NCBI GenBank assembly: GCA_030633795.1
Contig: DAOWCB010000034.1
Location: forward strand, 1-9,566
Reading direction: 5' to 3'
DNA from: Candidatus Aminicenantota bacterium
Lineage (GTDB): Bacteria; Acidobacteriota; Aminicenantia; Aminicenantales; Aminicenantaceae
Length of the DNA: 9,566 bases
Of the stretch, positions 1-5,448 are shown one piece after another. Numbering within the stretch: position 1 is the stretch's first letter; every line of letters starts with the position of its first letter. The notes under the pieces were generated by a model that searched no databases, was not told where the DNA came from, and was given only the letters and a program-made list of their open reading frames with translations. The translations under genes and the position numbers were made by a program.

Positions 1-288
1 AGAGGGCTCATCTTTTTTGTCTGCATAACCTGCATGTTCGGCTTCGGTCTATTCCTCCAAGGCAGAATATATGCATTTCAGACAGAGAATCCTCTGACAA
101 TTCTTGGCTTCTTTTCTGACTTGGGAATAGGATTTTATTACTTTTTATCCAAAATTTTTACGTTGGGCGTGGGAAATTTAAAAAGTACAACCTTTGAATT
201 CGGCACAGCATACATTGCCGGAGCCGGCCTATTGAACTATCTCGTGGCTCTCGATGCTTTGGACATCGCTTCAGGAAAAAAGCCATGA
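1..288 (+). CDS. DUF6677-like small membrane protein, 3' part only
   Basis: The reading frame is open from the first base, so the N-terminus lies outside the window; 95 codons are visible and it ends with TGA at 286-288. An internal ATG at 34 exists, but the residues before it (RGLIFFVCITC) continue a membrane helix, so that ATG is not the likely start. The visible part shows a hydrophobic segment, a short polar stretch containing QGRIY, then a second hydrophobic region with GIGFYYFLSKI. It ends in a small-residue helix followed by YLVALDALDIASGKK. From memory this pattern (QGR-Y, TFEFGT, GLLNYLV-LDA-DIA-G) resembles the DUF6677 family, small membrane proteins of unknown function common in Acidobacteria and relatives. 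The match is by eye and no function is known. Its stop overlaps the start of the next small gene (ATGA), which implies co-translation. Confidence 0.7.
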   Translation, partial: RGLIFFVCITCMFGFGLFLQGRIYAFQTENPLTILGFFSDLGIGFYYFLSKIFTLGVGNLKSTTFEFGTAYIAGAGLLNYLVALDALDIASGKKP

Positions 289-464
289 TTCTGAAAAGTC
301 ATCTACTCTCCATGATTATCTATGCCATTTTTGTCTGCGTCGTTTTGGCTCTCATCCGAAGACGCGAGAGGAAAGCACGGATTCGCTACTTTGTTTCTCT
401 GTTTCTCATCATGGTTGTTGGTGCTTTGTTGTTTGGGTGGTTCATGTATCTTTTCATCCCTTAA
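285..464 (+). CDS. 59-residue two-helix membrane protein, unknown function
   Basis: The ATG at 285 overlaps the stop of the preceding gene by four bases (ATGA), and AGGA lies at 273-276, eight bases upstream. The product begins MILKSHLLSMIIYAIFVCVV and ends GWFMYLFIP. It has two predicted membrane helices, about residues 6-25 and 37-57, joined by a strongly basic loop with RRRERKARIRY. By the positive-inside rule that loop should be cytoplasmic, placing both termini outside. The coupling to the DUF6677-like gene and the SD spacing support a real gene despite its size. I do not recognise a named family, although similar small two-helix proteins next to DUF6677-type genes are plausible. A longer open frame at 254-469 in another frame is low-complexity shadow sequence. 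No function can be assigned. Confidence 0.72.
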   Translation: MILKSHLLSMIIYAIFVCVVLALIRRRERKARIRYFVSLFLIMVVGALLFGWFMYLFIP

Positions 465-478
465 CCTGAATTATTCAT

Positions 479-557
479 AAAAAGTACCGATGACACTTTT
501 TATTTTCATTAAATTCAAAATTTCATATTCATTTTAATCATTTCATCGGTGCTTTTT
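479..557 (+). terminator. Bidirectional terminator-like long hairpin
   Basis: AAAAAGTACCGATGA at 479-493 pairs with TCATCGGTGCTTTTT at 543-557, giving 15 pairs with one G-U wobble. The loop is about 49 bases and very AT-rich. The A-tract before and T-tract after the GC-bearing core resemble a bidirectional intrinsic terminator. It follows the 59-residue gene, which would need one. The large loop makes efficient termination uncertain, and the hairpin may instead be part of the repeat element that contains it. Confidence 0.5.
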
Positions 558-596
558 ACCCTACGGGCGAGCCAATCTCACCCCATCGGCTTCGTT

Positions 597-637
597 GTGG
601 CCCATTTGCAGTAGTTCACTGCAACTTCATGAGCCAC
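597..637 (+). other. Strong hairpin inside repeat copy 1
   Basis: GTGGCCCAT (597-605) and TTGCAGT (606-612) pair with ACTGCAA (618-624) and ATGAGCCAC (629-637). The hairpin closes on the five-base loop AGTTC. It has one C-A mismatch and a four-base bulge (625-628). The corresponding segment of copy 2 also folds, but with changed pairs. Confidence 0.6.
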
Positions 638-706
638 TTCCTTGCATCCTTTAATGCTAGGGTGGGGCGGAGGGTCTTGGCTCGTGAATAATCCAGGTTG
701 GTTTAT

Positions 707-734
707 TTGATTGGCTAAATCGTTGTGCTATAAT
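707..734 (+). promoter_or_regulatory. Promoter of ftsE, extended -10, near-leaderless
   Basis: TTGATT at 707-712 and a perfect TATAAT at 729-734 are 16 bases apart. TGC directly before the -10 makes it an extended -10 (TGCTATAAT). Transcription would start around 740-742, only about 6-8 bases before the ftsE ATG at 748. No Shine-Dalgarno sequence fits in that leader. The -35 begins seven bases after the end of repeat copy 1. Confidence 0.72.
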
Positions 735-747
735 CTTTCCTCAACAG

Positions 748-1413
748 ATGATTGAACTTTATCATATTTGGAAACAATACCAGAAACCTGACTGGGCTTT
801 AAAAGATGTCACCCTTAAGGTCAACCAAGGCGATTTTTGTTTTGTGACGGGACCCAGCGGTTCGGGAAAATCAACCCTTCTTAAAATCATTTTCCGCGAA
901 ATTTTTCCTACACACGGTCAAATCGTCGTGGATGGGAGAAACATCTTGCGAATCTCCGACCATAAGATTTACAGACTAAGACGCACGATGGGAATTGTGT
1001 TCCAAGATTTCCGGCTGGTCTTTCATAAGAGAGTATTCGACAATGTTGCCGTCGTTCTCCAAGTTCTTGGTTACCCAAGAAAGGAACTGAGACGCAGGGT
1101 ATTTAATGCTCTCAGGATGGTCAATCTCAATCACAAGATGTGGGAATATCCTTCTCATCTCTCATACGGGGAACAACAAAGAGTCGCCATCGCAAGAGCT
1201 GTGGTAAACAATCCAAACATTATTTTAGCCGACGAACCCACCGGAAATCTCGACACAGAACTTGCCTATGAGATAATGAGTCTGTTCTTAGAAGTTAATA
1301 AAAAAGGAACCACGGTCATCATCTGCACACACGATCGAGAACTGATCCGGCATTTTGGGAAAAAAATAGTATTTTTGTACAAAGGGAAGCTTTTGAGAGA
1401 GGAAAACATTTGA
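748..1413 (+). CDS. ftsE: FtsE, cell-division ABC-type ATPase
   Basis: FtsE is the cytoplasmic ATPase of the FtsEX complex, which sits at the divisome and, through FtsX, switches on septal peptidoglycan hydrolases. The 221-residue length is normal for FtsE. Visible motifs are Walker A GPSGSGKST (35-43), the Q-loop VFQD with Q86, the ABC signature LSYGEQQR (138-145), Walker B ILADEP with catalytic E163, the D-loop GNLD (166-169) and the switch histidine H195 in THD. The signature has tyrosine where LSGGEQQR is usual, a position that tolerates change in ABC proteins. The start is the first ATG after a strong promoter and has no Shine-Dalgarno sequence. Its TGA overlaps the ftsX start by four bases, so the two are translationally coupled. 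Confidence 0.95.
   Translation: MIELYHIWKQYQKPDWALKDVTLKVNQGDFCFVTGPSGSGKSTLLKIIFREIFPTHGQIVVDGRNILRISDHKIYRLRRTMGIVFQDFRLVFHKRVFDNVAVVLQVLGYPRKELRRRVFNALRMVNLNHKMWEYPSHLSYGEQQRVAIARAVVNNPNIILADEPTGNLDTELAYEIMSLFLEVNKKGTTVIICTHDRELIRHFGKKIVFLYKGKLLREENI
1397..1403 (+). promoter_or_regulatory. Ribosome binding site fixing the TTG start of ftsX
   Basis: GAGAGGA lies six bases upstream of TTG at 1410, inside the end of ftsE. There is no in-frame ATG before the first membrane helix, so this site supports TTG as the real ftsX start. Confidence 0.7.
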
Positions 1414-2309
1414 TAGTACAAAAATTCAAACATTTCCAACGAGAAATTCTGAATAATCTCTGGCAATTCAGGGCTAGGAACGTTTTCTCCGTTACGATCA
1501 TATGTTTATCATTCCTTATCGTCGGGATTTTTGTCTCCCTATCGAACAACCTCCAATACACAGCTCAACAGCTATCCCAAGACATGGCTGTTGTATTTTT
1601 CCTAAACAAAGACATCTCTCCAATAGACAGAGAGGCCATCACAAGGGAACTAGAAAAGTCTACTCTTGTGCAAAAAACTCAGTTCGTAAGCTCAGAAGAA
1701 GCCATAGAAAAATTCCTGATAAAATTCCCAGACCTCGAGGGAATCGTTGACAACCTCAAGCTGAATCCTTTTCCATCATCCTATGAGATATCACTTCGAG
1801 AAAAAAATCTTACATATGAGGATACTCAGCCATTTATCGATAAAATGAGAGGGATGAAAGGTATCGAGGATGTCCAATTCAACAAGGACTGGGTAGAAAA
1901 AATGCAGTCGCTCAGCCGATTGGCCAGATCAGTCGGTTTTTTCCTCGGAGGAATCCTGGTTTTGGCCTCATTCTTTATCGTTTCCAACGTTATCAAGCTC
2001 AATGTTATTGCTCGAAAAGATGAGATAGAGATCCTTCGTTTTGTAGGAGGATCGAATATCTTCATCCGAATTCCATTTTTAACCGAAGGCATAATCTTGG
2101 GAGCTCTTGGGGGCATACTGTCTCTTCTGCTCCTTTTTGTCGTGATAAAGCTATTTCCTCTCTATCTTGGCTCATCTTTAGGCATCTTGAATGAATTGAT
2201 CAATTTTCGTTATCTCACATTTTCCCAAAGCTTTGCGCTCATCTTCTCAGGTGCGGTGATCGGCTTGTTTGGAAGTATGAGTTCCATCGCCAAATTCCTA
2301 AAATCCTAA
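1410..2309 (+). CDS. ftsX: FtsX, cell-division membrane protein
   Basis: FtsX is the membrane partner of FtsE; its extracytoplasmic domain recruits or activates wall-hydrolase activators at the septum. The 299-residue product has the family's four-helix layout: TM1 about 25-48, a large external domain about 49-172, TM2 about 175-195, TM3 about 222-248 and TM4 about 268-292. The cytoplasmic stretch NVIKLNVIARKDEIEILRFV after TM2 and the GGS/TEG residues before TM3 are typical of FtsX/permease proteins. The start is TTG at 1410 in a TTGA overlap with the ftsE stop, with a good Shine-Dalgarno sequence upstream. The following gene is not an EnvC-type M23 peptidase, which often accompanies ftsEX, so the hydrolase partner must be encoded elsewhere if present. 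Confidence 0.93.
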   Translation: MIVQKFKHFQREILNNLWQFRARNVFSVTIICLSFLIVGIFVSLSNNLQYTAQQLSQDMAVVFFLNKDISPIDREAITRELEKSTLVQKTQFVSSEEAIEKFLIKFPDLEGIVDNLKLNPFPSSYEISLREKNLTYEDTQPFIDKMRGMKGIEDVQFNKDWVEKMQSLSRLARSVGFFLGGILVLASFFIVSNVIKLNVIARKDEIEILRFVGGSNIFIRIPFLTEGIILGALGGILSLLLLFVVIKLFPLYLGSSLGILNELINFRYLTFSQSFALIFSGAVIGLFGSMSSIAKFLKS

Positions 2310-2310
2310 A

Positions 2311-2359
2311 CAGAAATTTCCCCAATTTCTGGCAATATGTCCCTGATTTCAAAAAATCA
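2311..2359 (+). other. Two short hairpins after ftsX
   Basis: CAGAAAT at 2311-2317 pairs perfectly with ATTTCTG at 2325-2331 around a seven-base loop, two bases after the ftsX stop. TGATTT at 2344-2349 pairs with AAATCA at 2354-2359 around CAAA. Neither is GC-rich nor followed by a T-run, so they are poor intrinsic terminators. They may protect the 3' end of the ftsEX mRNA, or be chance. Confidence 0.35.
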
Positions 2360-2362
2360 TGT

Positions 2363-2377
2363 TTATGAATAATTCAG
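2363..2377. repeat. Isolated repeat-terminus remnant
   Basis: TTATGAATAATTCAG matches the reverse complement of 466-480 in the left end of repeat copy 1 at all 15 bases. It then diverges (ACT instead of GTT). It also resembles the right ends at 684-699 and 6914-6929. No other repeat sequence is recognisable around it, so it could be a solo relic or a coincidence in AT-rich DNA. Confidence 0.4.
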
Positions 2378-2455
2378 ACTAAATAAATATAAAAGGAAGG
2401 TTAGGAAGAGTGAAGCCCCAAAAGGGATTATCCCGAGTCGAAAGGGCTGCAAAGA

Positions 2456-2484
2456 TTGACTTAAGAGACTTCTTATCCTACAAT
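2456..2484 (+). promoter_or_regulatory. Promoter of rodZ-ntrY-ntrX, leaderless
   Basis: TTGACT (2456-2461) and TACAAT (2479-2484) are exactly 17 bases apart, each one base from the sigma70 consensus. Only eight bases separate the -10 from the ATG at 2493. Transcription would therefore start within about three bases of the start codon, giving a leaderless mRNA. A weak nested hairpin (AGCCC at 2414-2418 with GGGCT at 2444-2448) lies just upstream of the -35. Confidence 0.75.
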
Positions 2485-2492
2485 TCGAGAAA

Positions 2493-3272
2493 ATGGCTTC
2501 CATAGGACAAGAACTCAAGAGAGAGCGTGAACTCAGGGGGATTTCTCTGAAAGAAATTGCAGATGCGACAAAAATAAACGTCCGATTCCTGCGCGCCCTG
2601 GAAGAAGACCGGCTTGAAATGTTGCCCGAACAATTCTTCACAAGAGGCATAATCCGGACCTACGCAAAATATCTGGGCCTGGACGAACAAAGTGCCTTAA
2701 ACACCTATCTTGAGGATTTGCAAACCCGGGAAACGCAAGAGACATCAAATGGAGACAAAAAATCCAAAGTGAGGGAACGCCCTGAATCCCTTCCAAAAAA
2801 GAAAAAAATCTCATTGCTATTCGCTTTCATGGTTTTGGTTATTCTTGCACTCATCATAATCATATACTTTGTTTTCCGAAATGATGAGAGTCCTCCTCCC
2901 GATACATCGAAAATGGAATCCACCATACAAAATATAGAAGAGAAACCGATAACCACACCTTCCATCACTCAGGAAGAACCGGAAATCGAGCAGGAAGAAT
3001 TGAACATTGAAATCACAGTTCAACAGGAAACATGGCTGGAGATATTTGCGGACCAGGAAATGGTGGACAGCGGGATTAAGGCTCCAGGGGAACGCCTCCA
3101 ATTCAAAGCACTCCAAGAATTTCTCATTCATATCGGAAACGCAGGTGGGATCACATATACCATAAATAGCGAAGAAGGAATTAAATTCGGAGAACTAGGA
3201 GAAGTTAAAAGAGACATCCAAATCACCTTGGATAACTATCAAGATTTTATTGCCAAGAAAGAAGAATTATGA
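2493..3272 (+). CDS. rodZ: RodZ, cytoskeleton-associated membrane protein
   Basis: RodZ links MreB filaments to the elongation wall-synthesis complex in the inner membrane. The 259-residue product has the full family architecture. The N-terminal helix-turn-helix (about 1-70) contains GISLKEIADATKI and the segment around FTRGIIRTYAKYLGLD, typical of RodZ/HTH_25. A charged, lysine-rich linker (about 75-104) precedes one membrane helix (about 105-127). A Pro/Glu/Gln-rich external linker follows, then a C-terminal beta-rich DUF4115-type domain (about 170-255) with VQQETWLEIFAD and GERLQFKA. The ATG at 2493 is fixed by the promoter, which leaves almost no leader. The gene is 10 bases from ntrY and probably co-transcribed with it. 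Some bacteria have HTH-transmembrane proteins with other roles, but the C-terminal domain supports RodZ. Confidence 0.88.
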   Translation: MASIGQELKRERELRGISLKEIADATKINVRFLRALEEDRLEMLPEQFFTRGIIRTYAKYLGLDEQSALNTYLEDLQTRETQETSNGDKKSKVRERPESLPKKKKISLLFAFMVLVILALIIIIYFVFRNDESPPPDTSKMESTIQNIEEKPITTPSITQEEPEIEQEELNIEITVQQETWLEIFADQEMVDSGIKAPGERLQFKALQEFLIHIGNAGGITYTINSEEGIKFGELGEVKRDIQITLDNYQDFIAKKEEL

Positions 3273-3282
3273 ATCAATAAGC

Positions 3283-5448
3283 ATGGCAGACACAAAGAAA
3301 AAAGGCTCCCGTTTTGTTGCTGCTATCATCATTTTTCTAATCATTCTGTTTTTTACGATCGAATTTATTATTCGGGAAGCCCAAGAATTTTCCCCCACTT
3401 CATTTACGAACATTCTTCTCAACTCTCTGCAGATTATCGTCCTCTTGATGTTCCTCATCCTTTTGTTCGTGCTGGGGAGAAATTTGGTAAAACTTTATCT
3501 GGAGAGAAAGAGGAAAGTTCTTGGAGCACATTTCAAGACAAAACTTCTGCTCTTTTTTATCGCGCTCTCCCTTATTCCCACGCTCCTATTATTCTTTTTT
3601 GCCAGCGATCTCATAAGCCGAAACGTAGAGACGTGGTTCAAGACACCGATAGACCGGATCTTAGACGATACCAAAGGTCTCACCGATGGATTTTATATCA
3701 CTGGAGAAGAAACTACCCTTCATTACGCCAAGCAACTCAGTGCAGCCATCCAGGAACAGAATCTCATCGACCTAAACCGGAGACTTCCATTGATGGAATT
3801 TGTGCGAGACAAATTGACAGAATACAAGCTGGATGAAATCGGTGTTTTTATTGCCGAAGAAGAACTGTTCACCTATCTCAATCCCGACCTTCCGTTTCAA
3901 TACTACAGAGATATCAAGACCAATTTAGTAAAGAGAGCCCATCTCGGAGAATCCATCAGCAGCATCGATCCAATGGGCAATGGAGAAATGATCCGTGGAG
4001 GGATTTCATTCATCACCCCGAATGGAGAGAATGTGCTAGTTGTGACGGGAAAATTCCTCCCTCAAAATTACGCGGAAAAGATCAATAACATCTCAGCCTA
4101 TGTCCAGAGATACAGTCAACTCAAAATCCAAAAAAATCCGGTCAAAGCTTTTTACTTCCTCACGCTGATATTCATAACTCTCCTTATTATCTTTGCAGCA
4201 AGCTGGATCGGATTCCATATAGCTAGAGGCATAACGGTCCCGATAGAAAAGTTGGCTCAAGCCACAAAAGAAGTCAGCAAAGGAAATTTAGAAGTCCGTG
4301 TCGAAGATCCGGCATCTGACGAACTCGGCATTCTTATCGATTCGTTCAACCAGATGATTTCAGATCTAAACGAAAGCCAGCATAACATCGCACAAAAAAC
4401 AACCGAACTGGAAGGACGAAAGCAGTATATCGAGACTATCCTAAATAACATCACCACGGGTGTCATTACTCTGGATGCACAAGGCATCCTCACCACCATT
4501 AATCCCACGGCCCGTGATATGCTCGGCCTCAAACAAAGGAACTTGATCGGAAAGGGCTATAAAGATGTGCTCAATGACGACAATTACGGCGAAATCGTGG
4601 AAAATATAGAGAGAGGACTCCAGAAAAAGCAAAAAGTTTCTGATAAGGAAATAAACATAAACTTCGATACTCAGAATGTTACCCTGGCTTTGACTTTGTC
4701 CCCGTTGAGAAAAGCGAACTCCCAATTCTCGGGTATGATAGTCGTTCTTGACAACCTGACCCAACTTATCAAGGCGCAAAAAATATCTGCGTGGAAAGAG
4801 ATTGCCCAACGGGTTGCCCACGAGATTAAAAATCCACTCACGCCTATCCAGCTCTCGGCCGAAAGGATTATCAAAAATTTAAAGGTAAACAAAACACGTT
4901 CCAGTGAAATCATCGAAGAAGGTGCCAATACCATCGTCCAAGAAGCGCGCACGATAAAATCTCTCGTGGATGAATTCTCAAACTTTGCTCGTATGCCCAG
5001 CATCCGTCTCCAATCGGCAGACCTTCACTTAATCATCGAGCAAACGATCTCTTTATTCACCGGAATATTCTCCGATATAGAATTCGAAACGCAGTTTTCC
5101 CCGGAAATCCCCGCCCCCCTTCTGATCGATCCTGATCAGATGAGACGTGTTTTCATCAATCTGATCGACAACGCTATCGATGCGATGAACAAAAAGGGGA
5201 AAATCCAGATAAGCACATCCTTCGATAAGAATCAGCAACAGGTGAACATCGAAATCGCCGATTTTGGACCTGGGATCCCGCTAAAAGAAAGAGATAGGTT
5301 ATTCAATCCCAATTATTCCACAAAAAAGAAAGGCACGGGCCTCGGGCTTGCCATTGTCAACCAAGTCGTCGGTGAGCATAATGGTTCCATTGAAGTGGAG
5401 GCCAACAAACCTCACGGCGCAAAATTTATAATTCAGATACCAACATGA
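3283..5448 (+). CDS. ntrY: NtrY-like membrane sensor histidine kinase
   Basis: This is a membrane histidine kinase that should autophosphorylate H513 and pass the phosphate to the regulator encoded next. With the ATG at 3283 it has 721 residues; a TTG at 3250 in frame would add 11 residues but overlaps rodZ, so I prefer the ATG. Order: TM1 (about 10-28), TM2 (about 44-64), TM3 (about 85-107), an external sensor region (about 108-288), TM4 (about 290-313), HAMP (about 314-370), PAS (about 390-490), H-box VAHEIKNPLTP around H513, N-box NLIDNAIDAM (626-635), G1 DFGPGIP (660-666) and G2 GTGLGLAI (684-691). Three N-terminal helices plus HAMP-PAS-kinase is the NtrY arrangement. All catalytic boxes look intact. 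The external ligand is unknown, and nitrogen sensing is a family-based guess only. Confidence 0.88.
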   Translation: MADTKKKGSRFVAAIIIFLIILFFTIEFIIREAQEFSPTSFTNILLNSLQIIVLLMFLILLFVLGRNLVKLYLERKRKVLGAHFKTKLLLFFIALSLIPTLLLFFFASDLISRNVETWFKTPIDRILDDTKGLTDGFYITGEETTLHYAKQLSAAIQEQNLIDLNRRLPLMEFVRDKLTEYKLDEIGVFIAEEELFTYLNPDLPFQYYRDIKTNLVKRAHLGESISSIDPMGNGEMIRGGISFITPNGENVLVVTGKFLPQNYAEKINNISAYVQRYSQLKIQKNPVKAFYFLTLIFITLLIIFAASWIGFHIARGITVPIEKLAQATKEVSKGNLEVRVEDPASDELGILIDSFNQMISDLNESQHNIAQKTTELEGRKQYIETILNNITTGVITLDAQGILTTINPTARDMLGLKQRNLIGKGYKDVLNDDNYGEIVENIERGLQKKQKVSDKEININFDTQNVTLALTLSPLRKANSQFSGMIVVLDNLTQLIKAQKISAWKEIAQRVAHEIKNPLTPIQLSAERIIKNLKVNKTRSSEIIEEGANTIVQEARTIKSLVDEFSNFARMPSIRLQSADLHLIIEQTISLFTGIFSDIEFETQFSPEIPAPLLIDPDQMRRVFINLIDNAIDAMNKKGKIQISTSFDKNQQQVNIEIADFGPGIPLKERDRLFNPNYSTKKKGTGLGLAIVNQVVGEHNGSIEVEANKPHGAKFIIQIPT

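Larger units (their letters stand above)
463..699. repeat. Dispersed foldback repeat, copy 1, possible MITE-like element
   Basis: AACCTGAATTATTCAT at 463-478 and GTGAATAATCCAGGTT at 684-699 form imperfect terminal inverted repeats (14 of 16 positions pair). The right block, 569-699, recurs at 6817-6929. There, 62 of the first 72 positions are identical and the last 19 are identical, with an extra stretch of about 18 bases in this copy. Internal pairing is extensive: GAGCCAA at 569-575 pairs with TTGGCTC at 677-683, and a long hairpin occupies 597-637. The left terminus overlaps the stop of the 59-residue gene. I found no clear target-site duplication and no transposase. It could be a non-autonomous transposon remnant or a REP/ERIC-type structured intergenic repeat. 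The termini recall insertion-sequence ends, but I cannot name the family with confidence. Confidence 0.65.

Noticed and set aside
254..469. 71-codon frame overlapping the DUF6677-like gene
   Set aside because: It is out of frame with the ATGA-coupled 59-residue gene, its product is polar and cysteine/serine-rich without any family features, and it has no ribosome binding site.
2414..2448. AGCCC...GGGCT nested hairpin upstream of the rodZ promoter
   Set aside because: The stems are only five and four bases, with no T-run, so I could not separate this from chance.
3250..3282. Eleven-codon N-terminal extension of NtrY from TTG
   Set aside because: It overlaps the end of rodZ in another frame and uses a rare start, while an ATG at 3283 gives a normal N-terminus just before the first helix.
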